From Anaerofilum hominis (lineage in GTDB: Bacteria > Bacillota > Clostridia > Oscillospirales > Ruminococcaceae), in the NCBI RefSeq assembly GCF_014287275.1, contig NZ_JACONZ010000004.1, forward strand, positions 186,001 to 250,000: a stretch of 64,000 bases of DNA. The letters are read 5' to 3'. Position 1 is the stretch's first letter, and every line of letters begins with the position of its first letter. The position numbers and the translations under genes are program-made. The notes beneath the pieces were generated by a model. It was not told where the DNA came from. It searched no databases and was given only the letters and a program-made list of their open reading frames with translations. Positions 32,647-42,459 of this stretch are shown here, piece after piece.

Positions 32647-33930
32647 CTATCCGTCGTTTTCCTGTCCCGGCGCAGGCGGGGCCGCGCGCTCGACCCGCAG
32701 CTGGGCAATGCGCTGGTCCTCCATTTTTTCCACCGTGACTTTCAGGTCTTTGTAGGTGAAAGATTCCCCCTCGGCGGGGATATGCTCCAGCACCTCCAGC
32801 GCCCAGCCCGCCACGGTGGAATAGCTGCATTCGAAGTCACGGTCCTCAAAGCCGATCTCTTCAAAAAAGTCCTCTACGTTCTGCTCGCCCGCGACCTCCC
32901 AACAGTGGTCGGAAAGGCGGCGTACCGGCGGTTCTTCCCGGTCGGTCTCGTCCCAGATCTCGCCCACCAGCTCTTCCAGGATATCCTCCATGGTCACCAG
33001 GCCCATCACGCCGCCGTAGTCGTCTGTGACCACGGCCATATGCTGCTTTTCACGCCGAAATTCTGCCAGCAGGGCGTTGATGTGCTTGGTCCGGTACACG
33101 TACAGCACCGGGCGCATCAGCGCGCGCACTGCGACCGGCCGCCGCTTGACCATGCATTCCAGCACATCCTTGGCATACAGGATGCCGATCACGTTGTCGA
33201 TGCTGCCCTCATAGACGGGGATGCGGCTGAAGCCCTCGTCCACACAGGAGGCCAGCACCTCTTCCAGCGGGGCGTCCACGTCCACGGCCAGCATGTCCAC
33301 GCGGGGCACCAGGATCTCCTGCACCGTCGTGTCGTCAAAGTCGATGGCGGATTGGATGATGCCGGTCTCCTGCGGGCTCAGCACCCCCTCGTCCTCTACG
33401 GTGTCCACGATGGTTTTCAGCTCGTCCTCTGTTACCGACGGCTGCACGTTCAGCTCGCTGCTGCGCCTGCCGGTGAACACGCGCTTGATCTGCACGAACA
33501 GCCAGACCAGCGGCGTGAAAATAAATTTGATCCAGGACAGCGGGCGGGCGGTGGCAAAGGCCACCCGTTCGGCGTTGTCCTTGGCGTAGCTTTTGGGCAG
33601 GATCTCGCCGAAGATCAGCACCAGCACGGTGGTCACAACGGTGGCGACCGCCGCCCCAGCGTCCCCCAGCAGCGCGGTGGCCACCAGGGTGGCGATGGAG
33701 GAAAGGGTCAGGTTGACCACGTTGTTGCCGATCAGGATGGCGGAGAGGGTCTTGTCGTAATCCTCAGCGTTTTTCAGCGCCACGGCGGCTTTTTTGTCGC
33801 CCTCCTCCGCCCGGTTTTTGACCCGGATCTTGTTGATGGAGGAGATGGCCGTCTCACTGGCAGAGAAAAAAGCGGAAAATGCCAGCAGCAGCACCAGGGC
33901 GACGAGCATACTGGGACCAGGGGTATCCAA
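32647..33930 (-). CDS. CNNM/CorC-type (HlyC) transporter-associated protein
   Basis: 427 residues. An N-terminal DUF21/CNNM membrane domain (about 1-190, with SAFFSASETAISSINKIR and the SAILIGNNVVNL helix), then a CBS pair (about 210-335, VPRVDMLAVDVDAPLEEVL and DDYGGVMGLVTMEDILEELVGEI), then a CorC_HlyC domain to the end. The order is diagnostic. Members export or homeostatically regulate magnesium or cobalt. TTG at 33930 opens the frame; ribosome-binding site support is weak and ATG 33912 is an alternative. It stands alone, 90 bases from the mtaB stop. Confidence 0.93.
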   Translation of the reverse strand: MDTPGPSMLVALVLLLAFSAFFSASETAISSINKIRVKNRAEEGDKKAAVALKNAEDYDKTLSAILIGNNVVNLTLSSIATLVATALLGDAGAAVATVVTTVLVLIFGEILPKSYAKDNAERVAFATARPLSWIKFIFTPLVWLFVQIKRVFTGRRSSELNVQPSVTEDELKTIVDTVEDEGVLSPQETGIIQSAIDFDDTTVQEILVPRVDMLAVDVDAPLEEVLASCVDEGFSRIPVYEGSIDNVIGILYAKDVLECMVKRRPVAVRALMRPVLYVYRTKHINALLAEFRREKQHMAVVTDDYGGVMGLVTMEDILEELVGEIWDETDREEPPVRRLSDHCWEVAGEQNVEDFFEEIGFEDRDFECSYSTVAGWALEVLEHIPAEGESFTYKDLKVTVEKMEDQRIAQLRVERAAPPAPGQENDG

Positions 33931-34021
33931 ATGAAATCAACTCAACTTTCTTAAAATTTATATCCTTATTTTGCTTGAAAAAACAGGGCGCGGGAAGCGA
34001 GGGGGGAGAAAGGCGTCCCGT

Positions 34022-35332
34022 TCAGGGGCGGGGCGCGGTGGGGGCGGCGGCCTCGCAGCAGCAGCGGCTGCCGTCGAACGCGCCCACCTGCACCTCCACG
34101 ATCTCTCCCTGCACGGCGCCGGGGGCGGCCACGGCCACCGGGATATAACGGGAGGTGTAGCCGGTATACAGGTTTTTGCTCACCGGCTGTTCCAGCAGCA
34201 CGGTCTCTTGCCGGCCGGCCCAGCCGGCGATGACCTGCGCGCGCACGGCGTCGGCGGCAGCGATCATGCGGCGGCTGCGTTCCGCCTTTACGGCCTCCGG
34301 CACCTGCCCCTCCATCTTCGCAGCGGCGGTGCCGGCCCTGCGGGAATAGCTGAACACATGGACCTTCAAAAAGCCGAGACTTTCCACAAAGCGCAGGCTT
34401 TCACAGAAGTCCTCTTCGCTCTCGCCGGGAAAGCCCACGATCACGTCGGTGGTGAACAGGGGGCGGTCAAACAGGGCGCGCATCCGCTCCACCACGGCGC
34501 GGTAGTCCTGCGGCGTGTAGTGCCGGTTCATGGCCGCCAGTGTTTTGGCGCACCCGCTCTGCAGGGAGAGGTGAAACTGGCAGCAGAGCTTTTTGACCCG
34601 GGACAGGCGCAGCAACGTCTCTTCCGGCAGCAGGTCCGGCTCCACCGAGCCCAGACGGATGCGGTCGATGCCGTCGATCTCTGCGGCGCGCTCCACCGCC
34701 TCGGCCAGCGAGGAGCCGGTGTCCTGGCCGTAACAGCACAGGTTGATGCCGGACAGCACCACCTCGCGGTAGCCCTGCGCCGCCAGGGAGCGCAGCTCCG
34801 CCAGTACGCTGTCCAGCGGGCGGCTGCGCACCCGGCCGCGGGCATAGGGGATGATGCAGTAGGCGCAAAAGCGGTTGCAGCCGTCCTCAATTTTCAAAAA
34901 AGCGCGGGTGTGGCCCAGCGGCTGTTCCGCGGGCAGCTCTTCAAAAGCCGCGCCGGCGGCGTGGGGCCGGATATCCACCACCCGCTCGCCGGTGGCCAGA
35001 AAGCGCTGTACGTCTGCGACGATGCTGCCGCGGGCGTTGGTGCCGGTCACCACGTCCGCCTCGGCGGCGGCCTGCGCCTCCTGGGGGAACGCCTGCGGAT
35101 AACAGCCGGTCAGCACCGTGACGGCGCCGGGGTTTTCCCGCTTGCAGCGGCGCAGCCACTGGCGGCTTTTTTTGTCGCCGCCGGCGGTGACGGTGCAGCT
35201 GTTGACCACATAGACGTCGGCGGCGTCGCCGGGGCCGACGATCTCAAAACCGTTTTCAAAAAAAAGCTGCTGCAGCGCCCCGGTCTCGTTCTGGTTCACC
35301 TTGCAGCCCAGGGTATAAAAACTCGCTCTCAA
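34022..35332 (-). CDS. mtaB: tRNA t6A37 methylthiotransferase MtaB
   Basis: 436 residues from TTG 35332, chosen because AGAGG lies seven bases upstream and the product then begins like family members (RASFYTLGCKVNQNETG). An upstream extension to 35437 is open but uncharacteristic. The UPF0004 domain has its three cysteines (LGCKVNQ, VNSCTVT, LTGCYPQ), the radical SAM motif is CNRFCAYC, and a TRAM domain closes the protein. It adds the 2-methylthio group to N6-threonylcarbamoyladenosine in tRNAs reading ANN codons. The MtaB assignment over MiaB follows the N-terminal FYTLGCKVNQ. Confidence 0.93.
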   Translation of the reverse strand: MRASFYTLGCKVNQNETGALQQLFFENGFEIVGPGDAADVYVVNSCTVTAGGDKKSRQWLRRCKRENPGAVTVLTGCYPQAFPQEAQAAAEADVVTGTNARGSIVADVQRFLATGERVVDIRPHAAGAAFEELPAEQPLGHTRAFLKIEDGCNRFCAYCIIPYARGRVRSRPLDSVLAELRSLAAQGYREVVLSGINLCCYGQDTGSSLAEAVERAAEIDGIDRIRLGSVEPDLLPEETLLRLSRVKKLCCQFHLSLQSGCAKTLAAMNRHYTPQDYRAVVERMRALFDRPLFTTDVIVGFPGESEEDFCESLRFVESLGFLKVHVFSYSRRAGTAAAKMEGQVPEAVKAERSRRMIAAADAVRAQVIAGWAGRQETVLLEQPVSKNLYTGYTSRYIPVAVAAPGAVQGEIVEVQVGAFDGSRCCCEAAAPTAPRP

Positions 35333-35478
35333 AAAACTACCTCTTTCTGCCTGAAACATGGTGGTGCTCTGGCCTTTTATTATACAAAATTTAGCGCCGC
35401 AGCACAAGGAGAGGTCAAAATCGCCGCCGGGGGACATATAGATTGGGATAGGAACACAAAAATGGGAGGTTTCGGACC

Positions 35479-36696
35479 ATGACCCGATTCAAAAGGATGA
35501 CCGCGATTTTTCTGCTGCTCTGCCTGCTGCTGGCGGGCGCGGGCAGGGCCTTTGCCGCAGGCGGGGGAGAGGAAGCCCGCCCCACGGCGGCCGAGCCGCA
35601 GCAGACGGCGGAGGGGCGGTTTGCCATGCCGTCCTTCGACGTGCCGGCCAAGGAGGCGATCCTCATCGCCCAGGACACCGGCGACGTGCTGTACCAGAAA
35701 AACCCGGACGCGCGGGTGCCCATCGCCAGCATCACCAAGGTCATGACGCTGCTTCTCACCTTTGAGGCGATCGACGCGGGCAAGATCAGCCTGTCGGACA
35801 TCGTGCCGGTCTCCGAGCACGCCTATTCCATGGGCGGCAGCCAGATCTGGCTGGAGCCGGGTGAACAGTTCACGCTGGACGAGATGATCAAGGCCATCTG
35901 CGTATCCTCGGCCAACGACGCGGCGGTGGCGGTCGCCGAGTTTGTGGGCGGCTCTGAGCCGGTGTTCGCCGAAATGATGACAAAGCGCGCGCAGGAGCTG
36001 GGGATGGAGAATACCAGCTTCAAAAACGCCTGCGGCCTGGATACCGAGGGGCATTTTTCCAGCGCACGGGACGTGGCCATCATGTCGCGCGAACTGCTGA
36101 GCAGGCACCCCGGCATCACCGCTTACACCACCATCTGGATGGACAGCCTGCGCGGGGGCGCCACCCAGCTGATCAACACGAATAAGCTGCTGCGGAACTA
36201 TCAGGGCATCACCGGCCTCAAGACCGGCACCACCGGCGGCGCAGGCATCTGCATCTCGGCCAGCGCCACCCGGGACGGCCTGTCGCTGATCGCGGTGGTG
36301 CTGGGCAGCTCCACCAGCGAAGAGCGCTTTGCGGCCGCCACGGCCCTGCTGGACTACGGCTTTGCGAACTACGAGGTGGCCGGCATGCCGGACCTGTCCG
36401 CCCAGCCCGACAGCCTGCCGGTCACCGGGGGCGCAGAGCAGGAGGTGGAGCTCGTCTACACGCTGCCCGAGCACCTGCTGCTGAAAAAGGGCGAGGGCGC
36501 GGCGCTGGAAGCCGCCGTCACCCTGCCCGAGAGCGTCGGGGCGCCGGTGCAGGCCGGGGCCGAGCTGGGCAGCGTGCGGCTGGCCGTGGGCGGCGAGGAA
36601 CTGGGCGTTTATCCCATCACGGCAAAAAACACGGTGGAGGCCATGACGTTCGGCATTGCTTTCGACCGGCTCTGGCAGGCCCTGACCAGCCTGTGA
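35479..36696 (+). CDS. D-alanyl-D-alanine carboxypeptidase (DacF-like, S11 family)
   Basis: 405 residues. Signal peptide at about 1-26 (FLLLCLLLAGAGRAFA). The three penicilloyl-serine motifs are present: SITK (Ser84-Lys87), SAN (Ser144-Asn146) and KTGT (Lys248). A C-terminal PBP5_C-like beta domain follows, and the end has an amphipathic helix FGIAFDRLWQALTSL, the usual membrane anchor. It trims pentapeptide stems during wall or spore cortex synthesis. ATG 35479 follows GGGAGG. Divergent from mtaB. Confidence 0.95.
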   Translation: MTRFKRMTAIFLLLCLLLAGAGRAFAAGGGEEARPTAAEPQQTAEGRFAMPSFDVPAKEAILIAQDTGDVLYQKNPDARVPIASITKVMTLLLTFEAIDAGKISLSDIVPVSEHAYSMGGSQIWLEPGEQFTLDEMIKAICVSSANDAAVAVAEFVGGSEPVFAEMMTKRAQELGMENTSFKNACGLDTEGHFSSARDVAIMSRELLSRHPGITAYTTIWMDSLRGGATQLINTNKLLRNYQGITGLKTGTTGGAGICISASATRDGLSLIAVVLGSSTSEERFAAATALLDYGFANYEVAGMPDLSAQPDSLPVTGGAEQEVELVYTLPEHLLLKKGEGAALEAAVTLPESVGAPVQAGAELGSVRLAVGGEELGVYPITAKNTVEAMTFGIAFDRLWQALTSL

Positions 36697-36745
36697 CAGG
36701 GCTGTGAAGACCGGGTTAATTTTTCGTGGCCCGGGGGTTTTTAAC

Positions 36746-36774
36746 TTGACAGCCGCAGGGGAGTAATATATCAT
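36746..36774 (+). promoter_or_regulatory. Promoter of pgi
   Basis: TTGACA (36746-36751) and TATCAT (36769-36774) with a 17-base spacer, about 95 bases before the ATG. Confidence 0.75.
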
Positions 36775-36869
36775 TAATACAAGGAAAGCGCGGGGAAAAT
36801 CTCCCCGCCGCGCCGCGCTGAAATACGGCGCCGACACTTCCCCAATGTATACGGTTGGAGGCAATTGCT

Positions 36870-38198
36870 ATGTCCGTGACCTTGAGTACGAAACATCTTT
36901 CCGGCTTTGTCCGCGACGAAGAATTCGACTATATCTGGCCCCAGGTCGAGCTGGCGCACAAGCAGCTGACCGAACGCAGCGGGGCGGGCAGCGACTTTCT
37001 GGGCTGGGTCGATCTGCCTGTCGATTACGACAAAGAGGAGTTCGCCCGCATCAAAAAGGCGGCGGAAAAGATCCGCAGCGACAGCGACGTGCTGATCGTC
37101 ATCGGCATCGGCGGCAGTTATCTGGGCGCCCGCGCCGCCATCGAGGGCATGACCAGCCAGATGTACAACGAGTCCGCGTCCACCAAGATCTATTTCTGCG
37201 GCAACAGCATCTCCTCCAGCTACCTCAAAACGGTGCTGGCCCTGTGCGAGGGCAAGCGGGTGTCGGTGAACGTGATCTCCAAGTCCGGCACCACCACCGA
37301 GCCCGCCGTGGCGTTCCGCGTATTCAAGGAGTACCTGGAAAAGACCGTCGGCCCCGAAGAGGCGCGCCGCCGGATCTATGCGACCACCGACGCGCGCAAG
37401 GGCACCCTGAAAGAGCTGTCCGACCGCGAGGGCTACGAGACCTTTGTCGTGCCCGACGACGTGGGCGGCCGGTATTCGGTGCTCACCGCCGTGGGCCTGC
37501 TGCCCATCGCCGTGGCGGGGCTGGACATCGACCAGCTGATGGCCGGCGCTGCCGCTGCCCGCGAGAAGCTGTCGGTCTGCGACCCCTCGAACGACTGCTA
37601 CCGCTATGCGGCGGCCCGCAATATCCTGTACCGCAAGGGCAAGTCGGTGGAGCTGATGGTCAGCTACGAGCCCGCTTTCACCATGATGAACGAGTGGTAC
37701 AAACAGCTGTTCGGCGAATCCGAGGGCAAGGACAATAAGGGCCTGTTCCCGGCGTCGGTGGTCTTTTCCACCGACCTGCACTCCATGGGCCAGTTCATCC
37801 AGGACGGCGCGCGGGTGATGTTTGAGACCGTGGTGGACGTCAGGCACCCGAAAGAGGAACTGTACATTGAAAAAGCGGCTGAAAACTTTGACGGGCTGAA
37901 TTTTCTGGCCGGGCAGGACATGTCCAATGTGAACCGCAAGGCCATGGAAGGCACCCTGCTGGCGCACACCGACGGCGGCGTGCCCAACCTGATACTGGAA
38001 ACAGACAGCCTGGGCGAGTTCGATTTCGGCTATCTGATCTATTTCTTTGAGCGCGCCTGCGCCATCAGCGGCTATCTGATGGGGGTCAACCCGTTTGACC
38101 AGCCGGGCGTTGAAAGCTATAAAAAGAATATGTTCGCGCTGCTGGGCAAGCCCGGCTACGAGGACGCAAAGGCGGCCCTGGAGGCAAAGCTGAAATAA
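36870..38198 (+). CDS. pgi: Glucose-6-phosphate isomerase
   Basis: 442 residues, the length of the Gram-positive class. Substrate-binding motif [14 protein letters not shown], the [16 protein letters not shown] loop, catalytic Glu in [14 protein letters not shown] and the C-terminal [14 protein letters not shown] with the active-site Lys. It interconverts glucose-6-phosphate and fructose-6-phosphate in glycolysis. ATG 36870 is chosen over the upstream TTG because GGAGG lies eight bases before it. Confidence 0.97.
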   Translation: MSVTLSTKHLSGFVRDEEFDYIWPQVELAHKQLTERSGAGSDFLGWVDLPVDYDKEEFARIKKAAEKIRSDSDVLIVIGIGGSYLGARAAIEGMTSQMYNESASTKIYFCGNSISSSYLKTVLALCEGKRVSVNVISKSGTTTEPAVAFRVFKEYLEKTVGPEEARRRIYATTDARKGTLKELSDREGYETFVVPDDVGGRYSVLTAVGLLPIAVAGLDIDQLMAGAAAAREKLSVCDPSNDCYRYAAARNILYRKGKSVELMVSYEPAFTMMNEWYKQLFGESEGKDNKGLFPASVVFSTDLHSMGQFIQDGARVMFETVVDVRHPKEELYIEKAAENFDGLNFLAGQDMSNVNRKAMEGTLLAHTDGGVPNLILETDSLGEFDFGYLIYFFERACAISGYLMGVNPFDQPGVESYKKNMFALLGKPGYEDAKAALEAKLK

Positions 38199-38218
38199 AG
38201 CCGCGGCCGCCTGATTAA

Positions 38219-38278
38219 CAGGGCGGACGTCCAGCCAGAATCAAGGTAGACAACATCAGGCACCGCCCTGCTGATGTT
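38219..38278 (+). promoter_or_regulatory. Interleaved inverted repeats (possible pseudoknot) upstream of the small P-loop gene
   Basis: CAGGGCGG (38219-38226) complements CCGCCCTG (38263-38270), and AACATCAG (38252-38259) complements CTGATGTT (38271-38278). The pairings interleave, so the RNA could form an H-type pseudoknot or two alternative hairpins, 12 bases before the GGAGG of the next gene. Confidence 0.4.
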
Positions 38279-38299
38279 CAAAATAAAGGAGGAATTCCA

Positions 38300-38704
38300 A
38301 TGATAAAGCTTATTGTTGGTGGCAAAGGCTCCGGCAAGACCAAAAAGATGATCGAGATGATCAACGAAAGCGCTACCACCACGCCGGGCAATATCGTGTG
38401 CATTGAAAAATCCATGAAGCTGACCTACGACGTCTCCCACGCCGTGCGTCTGATCGACGTGGATGAATATAAGATCTCCGGCTACGAGACGCTGTACGGG
38501 TTTATCGCGGGCGTGCTTGCGGGAAACTACGATATCGTCGAGGTCTACCTTGACGGCGTGCTGAAGATCGGCAACCATGACCTGGCCGGCCTGGGCGGCC
38601 TGCTGGCAAAGCTGGACGCCATCGCGGGCGACAATATCAAGATGGTGGTCACCGTCTCCTCCGACGAGGCGGACCTGCCCGAAGACGTCAAAAAGTATAT
38701 CTGA
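38300..38704 (+). CDS. Small P-loop protein of unknown function
   Basis: 134 residues. A Walker A motif opens the protein (VGGKGSGKTKKM), followed by strand DIVEVYLDGVL and a C-terminal KMVVTVSSDEADLPEDVKKYI that fits a compact P-loop core without a clear Walker B. From memory this family is conserved in Clostridia and sometimes annotated as twitching-motility-like or ATP-binding protein, without known role. ATG 38300 follows AAAGGAGG. It lies between pgi and the DUF177-rpmF pair as a single unit with its own terminator. Confidence 0.8.
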   Translation: MIKLIVGGKGSGKTKKMIEMINESATTTPGNIVCIEKSMKLTYDVSHAVRLIDVDEYKISGYETLYGFIAGVLAGNYDIVEVYLDGVLKIGNHDLAGLGGLLAKLDAIAGDNIKMVVTVSSDEADLPEDVKKYI

Positions 38705-38716
38705 CTGCAGACGGAC

Positions 38717-38745
38717 AAAAGCGGGGCGCAGAGCCCCGCTTTTTT
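38717..38745 (+). terminator. Rho-independent terminator
   Basis: GCGGGGC GCAGA GCCCCGC with AAAA before and seven T after, 12 bases after the stop of the P-loop gene. Confidence 0.92.
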
Positions 38746-38823
38746 ATTCTCCACAGGCGCGGCGGCGTGAAAGCGCACCCGCGGACACAGGCGGGCGAAT
38801 GGCTGAAAATTTGCCTTTTTATG

Positions 38824-38852
38824 TTGACAAACCGCGCGCCAACCCTTATAAT
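38824..38852 (+). promoter_or_regulatory. Consensus promoter of the DUF177-rpmF operon
   Basis: TTGACA (38824-38829) and TATAAT (38847-38852) with a 17-base spacer: a full sigma-A consensus, about 60 bases before the ATG, in keeping with ribosomal protein expression. Confidence 0.93.
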
Positions 38853-38909
38853 AATCAAGCGGCCTTTTGTCAAAGGGGGATTTTTGTCCCAGCCGCAGCG
38901 AGGTCTTTT

Positions 38910-39401
38910 ATGGTCATAGACATCAAAAAGCTCATCACCGGCAGGGAAGAACGGGCTGCAGGCACGTTCGAGGCGGACTTTTCCGGCGAGGGGTTTCCGG
39001 CGGGCTTTTCCCTGAAAGGCCCGGTGCAGATCGCTTATGACGCGCAGCGTCAGGGCGACGGCGCACGGCTCCGGCTGGACATCCTCTGCGAAGCGGTCAT
39101 CCAGTGCGACCGCTGCCTGGAACAGGTCGACCGCACTTACCGTTATACGCCGGATTACCTGCTCTTTGAGGGGGATTGGACCGGCGAGGATCCCGAGCTG
39201 CCCTTTACTTCATCCGGTAAACTGGATCTGAAAGAGCTCAGCTATGACGAGATCCTGCTGAATCTGCCCAGCAGCCTGCTGTGCAGACCCGATTGTCAGG
39301 GATTGTGCCCGGTATGCGGCAAGCCGGCTTCTGCCGGATGCGGCTGCCGTCAAAATGTCGGCGACGACAGGCTATCCATATTAAAACAACTGCTGTCTTA
39401 A
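38910..39401 (+). CDS. DUF177 (YceD-like) protein
   Basis: 163 residues. The family pattern CDRCLE in the middle and the C-terminal zinc-type cysteines LCRPDCQGLCPVCG...CGC are visible. DUF177 genes almost always precede rpmF, as here (30 bases), and in plants and bacteria the family is linked to 23S rRNA processing. Start ATG 38910; the purine-rich GCAGCGAGG lies before it. Confidence 0.92.
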   Translation: MVIDIKKLITGREERAAGTFEADFSGEGFPAGFSLKGPVQIAYDAQRQGDGARLRLDILCEAVIQCDRCLEQVDRTYRYTPDYLLFEGDWTGEDPELPFTSSGKLDLKELSYDEILLNLPSSLLCRPDCQGLCPVCGKPASAGCGCRQNVGDDRLSILKQLLS

Positions 39402-39431
39402 GTTTTACACATTTAGAGGAGGTGCTTTAAA

Positions 39432-39614
39432 GTGGCAGTACCCAAGAGAAAAGTTTCCAAGGCCAGACGGGACAAGAGACGCTCCTCTGTGTGGAAGCTG
39501 GAAGCCCCTGTCCTGGTAAAATGCGACCAGTGCGGCGAGCTGAAACTCCCCCATAAAGTATGCGGCAATTGCGGCTACTACAAGGGTAGGATGATCGTCA
39601 AAAAGGAAGCGTAA
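39432..39614 (+). CDS. rpmF: 50S ribosomal protein L32
   Basis: 60 residues, AVPKRKVSKARRDKRRS at the start and the zinc-ribbon cysteines CDQCGELKLPHKVCGNC, so it is the zinc-binding (C+) form of L32. GTG start at 39432 after GAGGAGGTGC. The usual plsX/acpP genes do not follow; the operon ends at the terminator just downstream. Confidence 0.97.
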   Translation: MAVPKRKVSKARRDKRRSSVWKLEAPVLVKCDQCGELKLPHKVCGNCGYYKGRMIVKKEA

Positions 39615-39627
39615 GCGCTTCGAAGCG

Positions 39628-39658
39628 CGGGGGAGGAAATGTTTCCTCCCCCGTTTTT
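39628..39658 (+). terminator. Terminator of the DUF177-rpmF operon
   Basis: CGGGGGAGGAAA TG TTTCCTCCCCCG followed by five T. Confidence 0.92.
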
Positions 39659-39748
39659 CATGTCACAGAGGCGGGCCCTGCCTGAACGGGTCAAAAATGC
39701 GGCATACTGAATCCGGGCCGCAGAACTGCAGGGGAGGGAAAAGCGCGC

Positions 39749-41059
39749 ATGGCGGTAAGGGTCACGCAGGTGGAACCGGGCAGCCCGGCGGCGCGGGCGG
39801 GCATCCGGCCGGGGGACACCCTGGCGCAGATCGACGGCGGCGAGATCAACGATATGCTGGACTATGAGTTTTACACCGCAAAGGGGGAATTCCCCGTGCT
39901 GGTGGACCGGGACGGCGCGCGGATCGAACTGCAGGTCAAAAAAGAGGAATATGAGCCCCTGGGATGCGATTTTGAGACCTATCTGATCGACAAGCATCAC
40001 TCCTGCAAAAACAAATGCATTTTCTGTTTTGTCGATCAGCTGCCGCGGGGGATGCGGCAGAGCCTGTATTTCAAAGACGACGACGAGCGGCTCTCTTTTC
40101 TGTTCGGCAATTATATCACCCTGACCAACCTCTCCCGCAGAGAGCTGGACCGCATCAAGCTGATGCACATCTCTCCCATCAACATCTCGGTGCATGCGGT
40201 GGACCCCGCGCTGCGGGTGCGCATGATGCACAACCGCTTTGCCGGCGAGCTGATGCCCCGCATGCGGGAGCTGGCCGGTGCGGGCATCGAGATGAACTGC
40301 CAGCTGGTGCTCTGCCGGGGGATCAACGACGGCCCGGCTCTGCAGCGCAGCATGGAAGAGCTTGCCGCCCTTTGGCCCCAGGTGCGCAGCGTGGCGGCGG
40401 TGCCCATTGGGGTGACCCGCTACCGGGATGGGCTGGAGCCGCTGGAGGTCTACGACCAGGAGACGGCGGCCCAAACGCTGGATCAGCTGGTGGCCTTTGG
40501 CGACAGGATGGAGCAGCAGCACGGCGAAAGGCTGGTCTATCCGGCGGACGAATGGTATTTTCTGGCGGGCCGGCCCCTGCCGCCGGCGCACTTTTACGGC
40601 GATTATTTTCAGCTGGACAACGGCGTGGGCATGTGCCGCAAGTTTTATGATGAGTTTGCCGCAGAGCTGTCCCGCCCTCACCGCGTCCATCTGCCCTGCC
40701 GGGCCGACACCGTCTGCGGGGAGTCGGTCTATCCGCTGATCGTTTCGATGGCCGATGCGCTGATGAAAAAGTACCGCTTTGTGCAGCTGCGGGTACACTG
40801 CATCAAAAACGATTTTTTTGGCGGAAACGTCACGGTGACAGGTCTGCTGACCGGGCAGGACATCGCGGCCCAGGCGGCGGGCCGCATGCTGTCCCACCGC
40901 CTGCTGCTGCCGGGCACGACGCTGCGCAGCGAACAGGACGTGCTGCTGGACGATATGACGGCGGAGGAGCTGGGCGCGCGGCTGGGGGCAGAGGTGACCG
41001 TTATCCCGCAGGACGGCGCGGCGTTCGCGCGCGCGGCGCTGGGGCTGCCTTTGGAGTAA
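39749..41059 (+). CDS. DUF512 radical SAM-like iron-sulfur protein
   Basis: 436 residues. N-terminal PDZ domain (about 1-60, VEPGSPAARAGIRPGDTLAQI), then a radical SAM-type cysteine motif KHHSCKNKCIFCFVDQLPRGMR, then the DUF512 C-terminal part with YPADEWYFLAGRPLP and GQDIA. From memory this matches TIGR03279, often placed just before der, as it is here (74 bases). Function unknown; the order suggests a ribosome- or translation-related role. ATG 39749 follows GGGGAGGG. Confidence 0.93.
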   Translation: MAVRVTQVEPGSPAARAGIRPGDTLAQIDGGEINDMLDYEFYTAKGEFPVLVDRDGARIELQVKKEEYEPLGCDFETYLIDKHHSCKNKCIFCFVDQLPRGMRQSLYFKDDDERLSFLFGNYITLTNLSRRELDRIKLMHISPINISVHAVDPALRVRMMHNRFAGELMPRMRELAGAGIEMNCQLVLCRGINDGPALQRSMEELAALWPQVRSVAAVPIGVTRYRDGLEPLEVYDQETAAQTLDQLVAFGDRMEQQHGERLVYPADEWYFLAGRPLPPAHFYGDYFQLDNGVGMCRKFYDEFAAELSRPHRVHLPCRADTVCGESVYPLIVSMADALMKKYRFVQLRVHCIKNDFFGGNVTVTGLLTGQDIAAQAAGRMLSHRLLLPGTTLRSEQDVLLDDMTAEELGARLGAEVTVIPQDGAAFARAALGLPLE

Positions 41060-41133
41060 GGCCCGGCGGGGCACGGCTTTCCGTCAGGGCGTTTTTTTCG
41101 GCTGCCGCAGGGCGGCGAAAGGAGTTGTAAGCT

Positions 41134-42459
41134 ATGGCAAAACCGATCGTGGCCATTGTGGGCCGCCCCAATGTGGGCAAATCGACCCTGTTCAACAAGC
41201 TGGTCGGTCAGCGGCTCTCCATCGTGGAGGACACCCCGGGGGTCACCCGGGACCGCATTTACGCGACCTGCGAGTGGCAGGACCGGCAGTTCCTGCTGGT
41301 GGATACCGGCGGCATCGAGCCCGACAGCGACGCCGGTCTGCTGGGGCATATCCGCAGGCAGGCGGAGCTTGCCATCGAGACGGCCCAGTGCATCATCTTT
41401 GTCACCGATATCCGCGGCGGCGTGACGGCCAGCGACGAGGATATCGCGCGGCTGCTGATGCGCAGCGGGAAACCGGTGGTGCTGGCGGTAAACAAGTGCG
41501 ACTCGCTGGGCGAGCCGCCCATGGAGCTGTATGATTTTTATGCGCTGGGCATCGGCGAACCGCACCCCGTCTCTTCCGTGCACGGGCACGGCACCGGCGA
41601 TCTGCTGGAAGAGGTGTGCAGCCATCTGGTTTTTGAGGAGCAGGATGCGCAGGACCCCGACCGCATCCCGGTGGCGGTCATTGGGCGCCCCAATGTGGGC
41701 AAGTCGAGCCTTGTCAACCATATCCTGGGGGAAAAGCGCATGATCGTGGCGGACGAGGCGGGCACCACCCGCGACGCCATCGACGCCGAGGTGGACAACC
41801 AGTACGGCAGCTTCACCTTCATCGATACGGCGGGCCTGCGCAAAAAGGGCCGCGTGGAGGACGGGGTCGAGCGCTATGCGGTCATCCGCAGCCTGGCGGC
41901 GGTGGAGCGGGCCCGGGTCTGCGTCATCCTGATCGACGCCACGGTGGGCTTTACAGAGCAGGACTCCAAGGTGGCGGGCTTTGCCCATGAGCAGGGCAAG
42001 GCGTGCATCATTGCGGTCAACAAGTGGGACGCGGTGGAAAAGGACGACAAAACCATGGACGCGATGCGCAAAAAGCTGATGGATGACTTCAGCTTTATGT
42101 CGTATGCCCCCATCATCTTTATCAGCGCCCGGACCGGCCAGCGGGTGGACCGGCTGTTTGAGCTCATCAAATATGTGGACGGGCAGAACGCCCTGCGCAT
42201 CACCACCGGGATGCTCAACGACCTGCTGGCGCGGGCGACCGCGCGGGTGCAGCCCCCCTCGGACAAGGGCAAGCGGCTGAAGATCTTCTATATGACCCAG
42301 GCCTCCACCCGGCCGCCCACGTTTGTGGCTTTTGTCAACTCGCGCCAGCTGTTCCACTTTTCCTATCAGCGGTATCTGGAAAATCAGATCCGGGAGACCT
42401 TTGGCCTGGAGGGGACGCCGATACGGCTGCTGATCCGGGAGCGGGGCGAGGGCCGGTAG
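41134..42459 (+). CDS. der: Ribosome biogenesis GTPase Der (EngA)
   Basis: 441 residues with two tandem G domains, each with GRPNVGKS (GRPNVGKSTLFN near residue 8 and GRPNVGKSSLVN near 184), DTGGIE and DTAGLRKKG switch II motifs, NKCD and NKWD, and a C-terminal KH-like domain. It is required for 50S subunit assembly. ATG 41134 follows GAAAGGAG. Confidence 0.97.
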   Translation: MAKPIVAIVGRPNVGKSTLFNKLVGQRLSIVEDTPGVTRDRIYATCEWQDRQFLLVDTGGIEPDSDAGLLGHIRRQAELAIETAQCIIFVTDIRGGVTASDEDIARLLMRSGKPVVLAVNKCDSLGEPPMELYDFYALGIGEPHPVSSVHGHGTGDLLEEVCSHLVFEEQDAQDPDRIPVAVIGRPNVGKSSLVNHILGEKRMIVADEAGTTRDAIDAEVDNQYGSFTFIDTAGLRKKGRVEDGVERYAVIRSLAAVERARVCVILIDATVGFTEQDSKVAGFAHEQGKACIIAVNKWDAVEKDDKTMDAMRKKLMDDFSFMSYAPIIFISARTGQRVDRLFELIKYVDGQNALRITTGMLNDLLARATARVQPPSDKGKRLKIFYMTQASTRPPTFVAFVNSRQLFHFSYQRYLENQIRETFGLEGTPIRLLIRERGEGR

